From Candidatus Saccharimonadota bacterium (GTDB lineage Bacteria > Patescibacteriota > Saccharimonadia > Saccharimonadales > Saccharimonadaceae), in the NCBI GenBank assembly GCA_024682595.1, contig JAIKZA010000029.1, forward strand, positions 1 through 33,238: 33,238 nucleotides of DNA, written 5' to 3'. The notes below the pieces were generated by a model that saw nothing but the letters and a program-made list of their open reading frames with translations, was not told where the DNA came from and did no database searches. Position numbers and translations under genes: made by a program. Shown here in pieces: positions 22,819-31,085 of this stretch; the first letter of the stretch is position 1; each line of letters opens with the position of its first letter.

Positions 22819-23694
22819 TCAGATCCTTTTTGCCACTCTTAGCTTTGCGCTGCGCGCGCGTGGATTATTAACAATTTCCGTATTATCCGCAACAATCGGT
22901 TTCTTAGTTACTATACTTAATGTCGACTCTAATCCTTTGCTACTCTCATCCTTAAAAAAATTCTTGATGAGTCGATCTTCCAGACTATGAAAAGTAATTA
23001 TCGCTACCCTTCCGCCCGGATTTAATAACTTCGGCAATAAAGGCAATGTCCGTTCGATGATCCCCAATTCATCATTAACAACAATCCTTATCGCCTGAAA
23101 AATCCGTGTCGCCGGATGCGTATGCGAGTACGGTGATTTTGACTTTATTAAATCAGCGAGTTCGGTAGTTGTTTCGACTGGCCGATTCATGCAGATTTCG
23201 CGGGCTAGCAATTCAGCACGACCACGTCGTTCCTCTGCGTATTTCTCAAAAATATCCGCTAATTTTCGTTCGCTCCATCTATTAACAATCGTCCAAGCGT
23301 CCAAATCTTGCGACTCATCCATTCGCATATCGAGCCGCGCCTCTTTATTGAACGAAAATCCCCTTTCAGGTCTATCTAGTTGCGGCGAAGAAACTCCAAA
23401 GTCCGCCAGAATCATATCGAAGCTAATTTCACTCTCCACAAGTCGTAGCGCAGTACTATAAAAATCATCATGCATCAATTTCGGCTTCACCCTTTGGTAC
23501 TTCGCCTCCAAGAAATCTATCGCATTCTGATCACGGTCATTTAGGACCGCACCATTATAGTTCCGAGTTACTTCCAAAATTTTATCAGCATGCCCACCAT
23601 ATCCCGCCGTAAGGTCTAAATATGTTTCACCTTCTGCCGGCTGCAGATACTTTAATACATCCGATAATAACACTGGAATATGAACTTCATTCAT
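22819..23694 (-). CDS. rsmH: 16S rRNA (cytosine1402-N4)-methyltransferase
   Basis: RsmH (MraW) methylates C1402 in the decoding centre using SAM. The 291-aa form starts at ATG 23694 (MNEVHIPVLLSDVLKYL), matching the usual opening; the track start at 23727 would place the promoter inside the gene. SAM-binding DLTAGYGGHADKIL, ADFGVSSPQLDRPERGFSF, ATRIFQAIRIVVNDEL and AIITFHSLEDRLIKNFF are all present. TATAAT ends 6 nt before the ATG without an SD, so the mRNA is leaderless. It begins the division cluster, as in most bacteria. Confidence 0.94.
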   Translation of the reverse strand: MNEVHIPVLLSDVLKYLQPAEGETYLDLTAGYGGHADKILEVTRNYNGAVLNDRDQNAIDFLEAKYQRVKPKLMHDDFYSTALRLVESEISFDMILADFGVSSPQLDRPERGFSFNKEARLDMRMDESQDLDAWTIVNRWSERKLADIFEKYAEERRGRAELLAREICMNRPVETTTELADLIKSKSPYSHTHPATRIFQAIRIVVNDELGIIERTLPLLPKLLNPGGRVAIITFHSLEDRLIKNFFKDESSKGLESTLSIVTKKPIVADNTEIVNNPRARSAKLRVAKRI

Positions 23695-23700
23695 TTCTTC

Positions 23701-23706
23701 ATTATA
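23701..23706 (-). promoter_or_regulatory. -10 element for leaderless rsmH
   Basis: TATAAT, GAAGAA, then ATG at 23694. This element decides the start codon. Confidence 0.6.
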
Positions 23707-23863
23707 TCTTAGTTCGAACCCGAGCATCTAGAAATTTCAGGTTTTTGTGTTTTTTGTTGTTTATTTTGTCCTTAACACATTTAAGAATCCACAATTACTG
23801 CTAGCATTTAGCCAACACATTAATTATGGAGTTGAGAGACTTAATTTGTGTGAGGTGAGTTAT

Positions 23864-23887
23864 ATGTTTGGGAGGTGTGTATTTTAA
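23864..23887 (+). CDS. Seven-residue mini-ORF, first of a coupled pair
   Basis: GAGGTG lies 6 nt before ATG; the peptide would be MFGRCVF. Its stop overlaps the next start (TAATG), and the next SD (GGGAGGTG) lies inside it. This layout favours translational coupling. No clear promoter was found. Confidence 0.25.
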   Translation: MFGRCVF

Positions 23888-23976
23888 TGAATGTACCTGC
23901 GGTTTCTGTTTCGCGTATCCTAAACGCGCCCAAAACTCCTAGATGTTCGGATTCGAACGTTTTTAACGTGCTTTAA
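23887..23976 (+). CDS. Twenty-nine-residue mini-ORF, second of a coupled pair
   Basis: GGGAGGTG (23870-23877) lies 9 nt before ATG. The peptide starts MNVPAVSVSRILNAPKTPRC. It is not recognised. It may be a chance ORF; the TAATG overlap and the SD are the only support. Confidence 0.25.
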   Translation: MNVPAVSVSRILNAPKTPRCSDSNVFNVL

Positions 23977-24350
23977 AATAAATACCAATTATTTCTTTGA
24001 CAACGTAATAATTTGGTAGCCTTGCGACTGGTCCTTTAATTCGATCTTCTTTTTCATTTTTGCTTTTCCAATCGTTCCTTTGGTTTTATTTTTGTTTCGT
24101 GGTTTTTATGTTGTTTCCACTTGTCCTTAGTTTAGACAACAAATTCGTATATTGCAAGACCCATTTTTGCACAGTTTTCCACATTCCGGTGCAAAACTAC
24201 CCACCCTAACAGAGAAATAACCGAACAAAAAAATTGTTCCGCTCATGCTTTTCCACACTTGCACATTTTTATATCCCATTCTTTAATAACCGAACATACA
24301 AGCTATTGCATTTTATGCAATATATTTTGAAACATGCGCACTCCCCTCCA

Positions 24351-24379
24351 TTGACTAATCTGTACAAACATTATATGAT
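24351..24379 (+). promoter_or_regulatory. Promoter of the zinc-ribbon gene
   Basis: TTGACT (24351-24356), 17-nt spacer, TATGAT (24374-24379). Confidence 0.7.
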
Positions 24380-24493
24380 AATAATAATTAAGATACTATG
24401 GACAGTATTATATATACATCCCTATCGTCTTGTAGCTCATTAATAATTTCATTCGTATATTCGCAAATTTACACACAGGAGGTTTCAAAAGTA

Positions 24494-24697
24494 TTGAGAA
24501 GAGTAATAAGAGATTATTGGAATTGTAACTATTGCGGCACGACAGGCATTGCAGGTAATGTCTATACTTGCCCCAGCTACAAAAAAGCACGCGGCAAAGA
24601 TGCAGTCCTTCATATTGCCCTGCGCGACGACATTGCCCCCGTCCCTGATACTATTCCCGTCATAGATATAGATACTACATCAGCATTATTACGGTAA
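24494..24697 (+). CDS. Small zinc-ribbon protein with one cysteine replaced
   Basis: The coding part reads RDYWNCNYCGTTGIAGNVY, then TCPSYKKARGKDA, then a tail of about 30 residues rich in Asp, Pro and Ile. This resembles the small W-x-C-x-x-C-G-T...C-P-x-C zinc ribbons, but the fourth cysteine is Tyr (CPSY). The start is uncertain. AGGAGG (24477-24482) lies 11 nt before an in-frame TTG at 24494, giving a 67-aa protein. The track start ATG 24398 lies 12-18 nt after the expected transcription start, has no SD and would add a Ser-rich, poorly protein-like N-terminus. Its own promoter and terminator mark it as a single-gene unit. Role unknown; zinc ribbons often bind nucleic acid or protein partners. 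Confidence 0.55.
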   Translation: MRRVIRDYWNCNYCGTTGIAGNVYTCPSYKKARGKDAVLHIALRDDIAPVPDTIPVIDIDTTSALLR

Positions 24698-24782
24698 TTA
24701 TCCTTGCAATAGCCTACATTCTAAGCTCCTAATCCCGAATGGTCGCACGATTATCTTATACGAATGAAAAAATAGCAAGAGA

Positions 24783-24809
24783 CCCGGGAATTCCTTCCCG
24801 GGCTTTTTT
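24783..24809 (+). terminator. Terminator of the zinc-ribbon gene
   Basis: CCCGGGAA-TTCC-TTCCCGGG hairpin followed by CTTTTTT. Confidence 0.85.
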
Positions 24810-24867
24810 AATCTAATGTTCTCAATTTAATCATCCTCTTGGTATACAAAAGGACGATTCTTCAAAA

Positions 24868-24896
24868 TTGACATAAATATTAATATATGATAAAAT
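24868..24896 (+). promoter_or_regulatory. Promoter of the 24951 membrane-protein gene
   Basis: Consensus TTGACA (24868-24873), 17-nt spacer, TAAAAT (24891-24896). The leader is about 50 nt. Confidence 0.8.
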
Positions 24897-24950
24897 AGAG
24901 AGATACATTGCACCTAAACATTTTTTGTCTATCTGTAAGGAGGTACTTAC

Positions 24951-25733
24951 ATGCGAGATAGTAGTAAAACTTTCATCTATCGCCTTATCGCCAACGTCAT
25001 AGGCTTCGCGGCCGGGTTATTCTTCGCTGCCATTTGCATACATTTTCTCCTTGGAACAACCGCCAGCCATGTCGCCACGACTACCACTACACTATCTATG
25101 ATCAAGGCGCCTGCCATGTTTTTAACCGCGAGCATTATTACGTGTATCATTATCGCTAAGAGTACGACAGTAATAGCACTAGATGCAGCTATAGGATTTA
25201 TAGCCATGCCATTCTTATGGACTTACATCAAGATAACAGACACACTCAATCTGCGCCCCGTAATGTCACCAACTTCAGCTATTGCTACAATAGAGATGGT
25301 TATCGTCGGGGCTATAACAGCCACGGTTCTGCGCAAGTTCGCCGAAAGAGAAACATTATATCGCAACATCTATCGCGCATCATTCCTGCTAGTTCTTCCC
25401 CTCGCAAACACATTTACCAGATCAAACGTACATGTTTTGAGCATTCTCTCTGGCTACATACTGACGTATGTTTATCTGAACATAAGTCAGCAACGGAGTG
25501 ACGCCACAGTCGACACAGAAGATGACGGTCAATTCTCCGTAGCCCCCAACGCAATCACATATCTGGATCAGCAGGAAGACGCCGTCGCAATCACGATGAT
25601 TGTGGCAAATAATGCATCGGTCGCATCGTTTAAAAATAGCTCTTCAAAAAGCAGAGTTAGGAATAAACGGAAAAAGACCAAAAGATGGCGAGAGCTCAGA
25701 ATGTGGAGACGCAGAAGCAAAAGAAGCCGTTAA
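24951..25733 (+). CDS. Multi-pass membrane protein with a basic C-terminal tail, unknown function
   Basis: The 260-aa protein has about five hydrophobic helices (roughly 12-33, 52-68, 74-92, 108-125, 140-176). A cytoplasmic-looking tail follows, acidic first (DATVDTEDDGQ) and ending in a Lys/Arg block (SRVRNKRKKTKRWREL). No family recognised. AAGGAGG lies 7 nt before ATG 24951, one of the best SDs in the window, and the promoter is near consensus, so expression could be high. It stands alone between two terminators. Confidence 0.75.
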   Translation: MRDSSKTFIYRLIANVIGFAAGLFFAAICIHFLLGTTASHVATTTTTLSMIKAPAMFLTASIITCIIIAKSTTVIALDAAIGFIAMPFLWTYIKITDTLNLRPVMSPTSAIATIEMVIVGAITATVLRKFAERETLYRNIYRASFLLVLPLANTFTRSNVHVLSILSGYILTYVYLNISQQRSDATVDTEDDGQFSVAPNAITYLDQQEDAVAITMIVANNASVASFKNSSSKSRVRNKRKKTKRWRELRMWRRRSKRSR

Positions 25734-25773
25734 AAACTGCACCACCGCTAGACAAAAAACGCACCTTCGACGC

Positions 25774-25806
25774 AAAAGGCCCGGATATACAATCCGGGCC
25801 TTCTTT
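25774..25806 (+). terminator. Bidirectional terminator
   Basis: AAGGCCCGGAT/ATCCGGGCCTT stem with a 5-nt loop, U-rich on both strands. It ends the convergent 24951 (+) and 25824 (-) genes. Confidence 0.85.
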
Positions 25807-25823
25807 CGTGTAAGTGTCTTGCC

Positions 25824-26420
25824 TTATTGACCCAGCGGACAAAAGACCCAATAGTTCTCAGTGCAAAATACTACATGATAGCATTTCTCATTAGGGTATT
25901 CCTCTTTCTTCCAGCCCTCCAAATCGAATCTATACTCGTCCCCGTTCGGCTGTACGAAAATTGCCAACTTCTCACCGCTTTCACTATCCTCATCTATTCG
26001 ATCGAAACGGCCAATCACTGGCGCAACGTTCTTCTCGTACTGCACTCTAAAAACGCCACCTATTAACCACCCAGTTTGGCAGCCATAACTTATCGCGTAA
26101 TATATATGCAACGGAAATGGAGCCATTGGCAGTATTTTGGCTAAGAGTAGGAATAATAATATATACCCTACCAAATAGAATAAAAAACTTATCGCCGTGC
26201 GAAACGTCACATTCAATTCACACGCTCGTTTGTTACATCTCTCATAATAGCCACACCCCATGCCGTCCTCTCTCAGATATGACACTACGAAGCCTACAGA
26301 ACGTCCATAAAACTGCAACAACATTATAAGTTTGCCTGACAGATCTGCTACCACCCATAAGATAATTCCACAAGCCAAAAACACACCAACTACACTTACA
26401 ACTGTTTTAAGCATCAACAC
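25824..26420 (-). CDS. Membrane protein of unknown function with a soluble C-terminal domain
   Basis: The protein is about 198 aa with three to four helices (about 5-27, 75-95, 101-120) and then a soluble part with RFDRIDEDSESGEKLAIFVQ, WKKEEYPNEKCYH and a final CPLGQ. The segment GMGCGYYERCNKRAC between the helices has three cysteines. The start is chosen at GTG 26420 because AAAGGGGGTG ends 6 nt upstream. GTG 26429 and ATG 26414 are alternatives. A promoter lies at 26496-26468. Family unknown. Confidence 0.6.
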   Translation of the reverse strand: MLMLKTVVSVVGVFLACGIILWVVADLSGKLIMLLQFYGRSVGFVVSYLREDGMGCGYYERCNKRACELNVTFRTAISFLFYLVGYILLFLLLAKILPMAPFPLHIYYAISYGCQTGWLIGGVFRVQYEKNVAPVIGRFDRIDEDSESGEKLAIFVQPNGDEYRFDLEGWKKEEYPNEKCYHVVFCTENYWVFCPLGQ

Positions 26421-26467
26421 GCCAGTCACCCCCTTTCCATCAAAAACTACTTAGCCGTGTCTAATTT

Positions 26468-26496
26468 ATTGTCTAAGAAACGCTTACTTGCGTCAA
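26468..26496 (-). promoter_or_regulatory. Promoter of the 25824 membrane-protein gene
   Basis: TTGACG (26496-26491), 17-nt spacer, GACAAT (26473-26468), just after the typA stop. Confidence 0.6.
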
Positions 26497-26505
26497 GCGT
26501 AAGAG

Positions 26506-28326
26506 CTACATCTGGTGATTGCGTTGGCGCTTGCGCATAGTTGGGTTCAGCTCCTTCTTGCGTAGGCGCAAAGACTTTGGAGTAACCTCAAGAAGCTCAT
26601 CCTCCATCAAGAAGTCCAAACACTGCTCCAGCGATAATTGCGTATATGGAGTTAATTGAATCGCTCCATCCGACGCATGCGTGCGCATATTTGTCAGCTG
26701 CTTCTCGCGACAGACATTAATGTCTAGCTCATCCTTCTTCGACAAACCAACAATCATTCCCATGTAGACATCAACCTGCGGCGGGATATAAAGCACCCCT
26801 CGCGCCTGCGCTGCATCAAGTGCATAGGCCGTGCTCTGACCTGCCTCTGACGCCACCAAAGCACCGTTCCGTTCTTGACGATAATGCGACATTACTGGCT
26901 GGTACCCTTTTGGTAACGTATTCATAATTGCCGTTCCCTTAGTCTCGGTCAATAGGCTATTACGCAAACCAATCAAAGCCGCAGTCGTAATATTATAGCG
27001 AAAACGCACCGCGCCGGTCGTAGTCATTTCTTGCTCAATTAGTTCCGCCTTACGTACGCCTAACTCCTGCGAAACTGCGCCCACAAACTCCGACGCTACC
27101 TCGACCGTTAATTCTTCAACTGGCTCCATTTCTACGCCGTCTTCCACCCTATAGACAACTTCTGGACGACCAACTTCCATCTCGTAACCTTCACGACGCA
27201 TCGTCTCAATCAAAACCGACAAGTGGAGCTCGCCGCGCCCAGACACTTTATAACCAAGCCCTTGTGGCTCTAGGCGCAAGGCAATATTTGTTTCCAGCTC
27301 TCGCTTCAAGCGATCGCCAATCTGGCGAGAAGTTGTGAACTCGCCTTCGCGCCCTTTTAGCGGCGAAGTATTTGGTCCAATATAAATACTCAATGTTGGC
27401 GCTTCAAGCTCAATCGTCGGCAAAGCTTCGGGGCTATCGCCCGTCGCAATCGTATCGCCAATCGAAGCCGCACCGAGACCAGCCAACGCTACGATATCGC
27501 CCGCAATCGCCTCAGTAACTTCTTCGCGCCCAAGGCCGCGGTAAGTATACAAACTATCAATTTTACCCCTCATGGTTGAGCCGTCTGTCTTCATGATCGT
27601 AACGGCTTCATTCTTTTTCAGTTTGCCACGAAATATTTTGCCAATAGCATATTTTCCAAGGTAGCTATCCGCCGCCAAGGCCGCCACCAAAAGCTGCGCA
27701 CCCTTCGAGCTATCCGTATCTACCTGCGGCTCTGGAATCTCATTAATAATTGCATCAAAAATTACGTGTAAATCATTATCCAACTCTGGCGTTTTGCCTG
27801 CTTTGCCATCACGCGCAACCGCATAGTAGGTTGGGTACTTCAATTGCTCTTCATTGGTCGCTAGTTCCAAGAAAAGATCGCCAATTTCATCTTCAACTTC
27901 ACCCAAACGCGCTGCTGGCTTATCGATTTTATTTACGACTACAATCGGAGTCAAGGATAGCTCCAAAGCCTTTTGTAATACGAACTTCGTCTGCGGCATC
28001 GGCCCTTCCTGAGCATCCACAATCAAAAGCACACCATCCGCCATGTTTAGCGTACGCTCCACTTCCCCCGAAAAATCTGCATGCCCCGGCGTATCGATAA
28101 TATTAATCTTGTAGCCATTATAAAAAACTGCCGTCTGTTTTGCCGTAATCGTAATACCACGCTCATGCTCCTGATCACCGGAGTCCATAATCAAAGTCTG
28201 ACCCATTTCGGCCTGATTTTCGCGGAAGGTATTGCTCTGCTTCAGAAGCGCATCTACCAAAGTAGTTTTGCCATGATCGACGTGCGCTATAATCGCCACA
28301 TTACGAATTTTACTCTTATCTTTCAT
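26506..28326 (-). CDS. typA: Ribosome-associated GTPase TypA/BipA
   Basis: TypA is an EF-G-like translational GTPase that assists 50S assembly and translation under stress. The 606-aa form starts at ATG 28326 (MKDKSKIRNVAIIAHVDHGK), with GAGG about 8 nt upstream; the track start adds six residues. GTPase motifs: AHVDHGKTT (14-22), DTPGHADF, NKIDKPAAR. Domains II, III and V follow, and the C-terminal TypA domain contains KGTAIMNTLPKGYQP and VYMGMIVGL. The end is Lys/Arg/Asn-rich. It is transcribed alone. Confidence 0.95.
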   Translation of the reverse strand: MKDKSKIRNVAIIAHVDHGKTTLVDALLKQSNTFRENQAEMGQTLIMDSGDQEHERGITITAKQTAVFYNGYKINIIDTPGHADFSGEVERTLNMADGVLLIVDAQEGPMPQTKFVLQKALELSLTPIVVVNKIDKPAARLGEVEDEIGDLFLELATNEEQLKYPTYYAVARDGKAGKTPELDNDLHVIFDAIINEIPEPQVDTDSSKGAQLLVAALAADSYLGKYAIGKIFRGKLKKNEAVTIMKTDGSTMRGKIDSLYTYRGLGREEVTEAIAGDIVALAGLGAASIGDTIATGDSPEALPTIELEAPTLSIYIGPNTSPLKGREGEFTTSRQIGDRLKRELETNIALRLEPQGLGYKVSGRGELHLSVLIETMRREGYEMEVGRPEVVYRVEDGVEMEPVEELTVEVASEFVGAVSQELGVRKAELIEQEMTTTGAVRFRYNITTAALIGLRNSLLTETKGTAIMNTLPKGYQPVMSHYRQERNGALVASEAGQSTAYALDAAQARGVLYIPPQVDVYMGMIVGLSKKDELDINVCREKQLTNMRTHASDGAIQLTPYTQLSLEQCLDFLMEDELLEVTPKSLRLRKKELNPTMRKRQRNHQM

Positions 28327-28494
28327 ATATATTTCCTCACCCATGTTCAGGTTTTCTATTGAAGACTTCGCCTCTTTCCGATACGGCTAAAATCGTCGAA
28401 ATTGGTGTTTTCTTCTTTTCTATTCAGAGAATTAGGGTTGTCTAGCTTGGTATTTTCTTTATGCCTAGCGCGGTTATTGACCGAGCTATGGCAG

Positions 28495-28515
28495 AAAAAA
28501 ATGCCGAGATAGGCA
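28495..28515 (-). terminator. Terminator of tRNA-Val
   Basis: TGCC-TATCTC-GGCA hairpin followed on the minus strand by seven T, 18 nt after the tRNA. Confidence 0.6.
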
Positions 28516-28532
28516 ATCATAATCTCTGAATA

Positions 28533-28609
28533 TGGTGGGCGGTATAGGATTCGAACCTATGACCTCGTCTACGTCAAAGACGCGCTCTAGCCAACTGAGC
28601 TAACCGCCC
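28533..28609 (-). tRNA. tRNA-Val (anticodon GAC)
   Basis: The cloverleaf has acceptor GGGCGGT/ACCGCCC, D arm TTAGCTCAGTTGGCTAGAGC, anticodon stem CGTCT/AGACG with loop TTGACGT (anticodon GAC), a T arm with GGTTCGAATCC, discriminator A and an encoded CCA. Confidence 0.95.
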
Positions 28610-28635
28610 ATAAAGTCTGCACCTATCTTAGCATA

Positions 28636-29703
28636 TTACTCTTGCTTCTGCAAGCGCGCTAGCATATTCCTAGCATCTCGATAATACGCCGCATCTAGCC
28701 CATCCTCGACTTTTGCTGGGTCGTATTCACCATTTTCAATCTTCGCATACATCTCGGCCATCTCTGCGACTTTTTCTGGATGCCTATCTAAATAGTCCAT
28801 CCTAAAGAACGCCCCCATCTGGTTCCCCACGTACCGAGCTTGCTGCTCTACTAGCTGAGACCTGTACGCCGCATAATCATTTTTGCTACCTATGTAGTAA
28901 ATATTATTAATATATAGTTGCTGCGCCAATTCGTCGCCTTCGTAGTCTTTATCCATGGCCTGCCTACGATGCCATAATTCATGAGTAACCGTATTTGCAA
29001 CCTCGGACAAAGACGTGTGGCTATTTATGTCTACCTTAATTGCGTTATCGACCGTCGATGCCGACCCCTCGTTGTGACAATAAACTTTATGACGCACATC
29101 ATTCGATACAGTTACGTTTACTTCGGGAACGCTTTCCAGCCCCATCTTTTCCGCAACCACTCTTACGAAATTCTCTATAACTGGCGTAACCTCTTCTATG
29201 TCTAAATGGGCAAAGTCTATCGATCCCTCAGGCAAAGCATCGAATATTCTTCTATCCAACCCGGGTTTCTCTGGGTCGCGCAGTAGATTTACGACATCCT
29301 GTTTTATTCCATTTTTTACGGCTTGTTCATCCGGCCTATAGATATCCGGCCTCTTCTGAGCTAAAAAATCTGCCCATTTCTTATCGATTATATCTATAAC
29401 CAAATAACGCAAAACATCTTGCCTCAACGACAGCGAGTCGCGTTCGCCACCAATATACTTAGCGACACTATCCTCTACATAAGCACTTCCTTCGGGACTG
29501 CTGGTAAACTCCGCTAATTCTTCCCTCAATTTATCTCTAGCACCCCTGCTATCCATCAACTCATCCAAAACCGAATCCAACTGCTCTTCGTCTCGCCATT
29601 TCGGCTCCTCCCCCACGCCAACCAGATAATCTACAAAGCTCTTATGTAAATCCTCTCCCGAAGATTCGACTTCGCTACGACTAAAACTCTCTGCGTGACT
29701 CAT
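28636..29703 (-). CDS. Zincin-like putative metallopeptidase
   Basis: The 355-aa soluble protein has no signal peptide. Its C-terminal third has the zinc-binding HExxH motif in THELWHRRQ (H241, E242, H245) and a likely third ligand, E286, in SQLVEQQARYVG, an arrangement typical of gluzincin-like families. The N-terminal 200 residues are helical, acidic and not recognised. Substrate unknown; the lack of an export signal suggests action inside the cell, or delivery by a secretion system. TAGGAT lies 7 nt before the ATG, so it may be leaderless. Confidence 0.7.
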   Translation of the reverse strand: MSHAESFSRSEVESSGEDLHKSFVDYLVGVGEEPKWRDEEQLDSVLDELMDSRGARDKLREELAEFTSSPEGSAYVEDSVAKYIGGERDSLSLRQDVLRYLVIDIIDKKWADFLAQKRPDIYRPDEQAVKNGIKQDVVNLLRDPEKPGLDRRIFDALPEGSIDFAHLDIEEVTPVIENFVRVVAEKMGLESVPEVNVTVSNDVRHKVYCHNEGSASTVDNAIKVDINSHTSLSEVANTVTHELWHRRQAMDKDYEGDELAQQLYINNIYYIGSKNDYAAYRSQLVEQQARYVGNQMGAFFRMDYLDRHPEKVAEMAEMYAKIENGEYDPAKVEDGLDAAYYRDARNMLARLQKQE

Positions 29704-29746
29704 TACTCTAATCCTACCTTATTTCCGTAACTTTGCGAAATAGAAA

Positions 29747-30919
29747 TCAGCTCGCCCACTCAACTTCAAAACCAAAGTTCAGCTTGCCAAGCTTCTCCTG
29801 ATAAACCGCCACTACGCTATTATTGTCGAGTGTATTATTAGATTCCAAATAAACAACGTAAAGCTTGTCGCCCGGCTTCACATTATTAAAACTTGCGCGA
29901 TTAAGATTAACGGCACGACCACTCGCGAGACGAATCGGCATTAATCTATGTATATCCCTAAAGTTAAGACCATTATCGTAATCTTCCGTAGCTTCAACAG
30001 TTTCTAGGACCACCCGATAATGCCTCGCTAAAATCTCCTTCTTTTTTCTTCGGACATCCATCGTCGAGAGCCAATGAATTAAGACCGTTGGCAAACATGC
30101 CCCTAAAATCATTATCACATATCCCGTAACTATCGTAGGTGCCGTAGAAAGAAACTCCTCCAACAAAACACCATCCTCCGACAATGCCATATAAACCGGC
30201 ACTAAGGCCACCGCTGATGTTGCCAGTGTAAAAATGATCGGAAAATATTTTCTTTTCTTCTTCCCCTCCCCCTCTTCATAAATATACATATCTTCAACTA
30301 TCTGCTCGGGAGTTATCTGCTTTACGCCATCGTGAACCTTCACCGGCTTCTCTTCGGGCGCACGCCAACGCCAATGCGCGAATTTACCCAAAGCGCGGGC
30401 ATCCGTCACGACAGCCCGCCGGACAGCATTCGCCAATTCATACGACTTTACAGGATATATCCGCGTGCTTAATTTACCGTTAATGATTCCAATATAATAT
30501 TTTTCGTTTTCAATCGAGGAATCGTAAATCTTCTCCGAAACCTCCATCCTTTTTGCGTACTTGCCGTAAATCTGCTCAAAGTACAAATAGTAATAATAAG
30601 TATCCCTCGTACGACCGTTGTCGTCTGTATCCGTTACTACTTTCACTTCTTTATCACGCAAAAGATCCTCAAATACAATTACTCTACCAAATAACCCCAC
30701 TATTAATTTGTACAGACTAACTACAAACAAAATCGACAACACAACCATAACCGTCATCGGCGTAAATAAAGTCGACGCATCCCGCCGAATCATTGCTACA
30801 TCCTTAGTTGATTGATTCTCATATAACCAAAAAATCGCAAAACCCAAAACGGTCATCCATAATGCCCGGAGAACCATCGCCCCATAACGTCTAAAACTAG
30901 AAAAAGAAAGTGTTTTCAT
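29747..30919 (-). CDS. Membrane protein of unknown function
   Basis: The 390-aa protein has four helices in two pairs (about 14-33, 53-77 and about 228-247, 260-282). A soluble domain of about 150 residues lies between the pairs (DTYYYYLYFEQIYGKYAKRM, RIYPVKSYELANAVRRAV) and another of about 100 residues is at the C-terminus, probably beta-rich (KPGDKLYVVYLES). No family recognised. TATAAT ends 6 nt before the ATG, so it is leaderless. It is followed by the zincin gene after 43 nt. Confidence 0.7.
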   Translation of the reverse strand: MKTLSFSSFRRYGAMVLRALWMTVLGFAIFWLYENQSTKDVAMIRRDASTLFTPMTVMVVLSILFVVSLYKLIVGLFGRVIVFEDLLRDKEVKVVTDTDDNGRTRDTYYYYLYFEQIYGKYAKRMEVSEKIYDSSIENEKYYIGIINGKLSTRIYPVKSYELANAVRRAVVTDARALGKFAHWRWRAPEEKPVKVHDGVKQITPEQIVEDMYIYEEGEGKKKRKYFPIIFTLATSAVALVPVYMALSEDGVLLEEFLSTAPTIVTGYVIMILGACLPTVLIHWLSTMDVRRKKKEILARHYRVVLETVEATEDYDNGLNFRDIHRLMPIRLASGRAVNLNRASFNNVKPGDKLYVVYLESNNTLDNNSVVAVYQEKLGKLNFGFEVEWAS

Positions 30920-30925
30920 ATCACA

Positions 30926-30931
30926 ATTATA
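30926..30931 (-). promoter_or_regulatory. -10 element for a leaderless start at 30919
   Basis: TATAAT, TGTGAT, then ATG at 30919. No SD. Confidence 0.6.
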
Positions 30932-30971
30932 CTATTTTTGCGCGCCATGCATGCATAGATTATCCCTAAGC

Positions 30972-30999
30972 TTGATTTTATCTCGATTTGGCGTATAAT
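30972..30999 (+). promoter_or_regulatory. Promoter of tRNA-Lys
   Basis: TTGATT (30972-30977), 16-nt spacer, TATAAT (30994-30999), 9 nt before the tRNA. Confidence 0.75.
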
Positions 31000-31008
31000 A
31001 AGTGCATT

Positions 31009-31085
31009 GGGTCCGTAGCTCAGCCGGTTAGAGCACCTGCCTTTTAAGCAGGGTGTCGTGAGTTCAAGTCTCACCGGACTCACCA
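31009..31085 (+). tRNA. tRNA-Lys (anticodon TTT)
   Basis: The 77-nt cloverleaf has acceptor GGGTCCG/CGGACTC (one G-U pair), D arm GCTC/GAGC, anticodon stem CCTGC/GCAGG with loop CTTTTAA (anticodon TTT), T arm GTGAG-TTCAAGT-CTCAC, discriminator A and an encoded CCA. A T run follows directly. Confidence 0.95.

Larger units (their letters stand above)
23728..24350 (+). other. AT-rich intergenic stretch with paired repeats
   Basis: No long gene is present. Two SD-led mini-ORFs lie at 23864-23976. TTTTCCACA occurs twice (24175-24183, 24249-24257); this resembles a DnaA box. AATAACCGAACA occurs twice (24216-24227, 24285-24296). TTTTGCAC/GTGCAAAA forms an inverted repeat at 24165-24172/24189-24196. 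No dnaA, rnpA or rpmH is nearby, so an origin is not supported. Confidence 0.35.

Noticed and set aside
24150-24300. Chromosomal origin (oriC)
   Set aside because: Only two DnaA-box-like sites were found, and no dnaA, dnaN, rpmH or rnpA is nearby.
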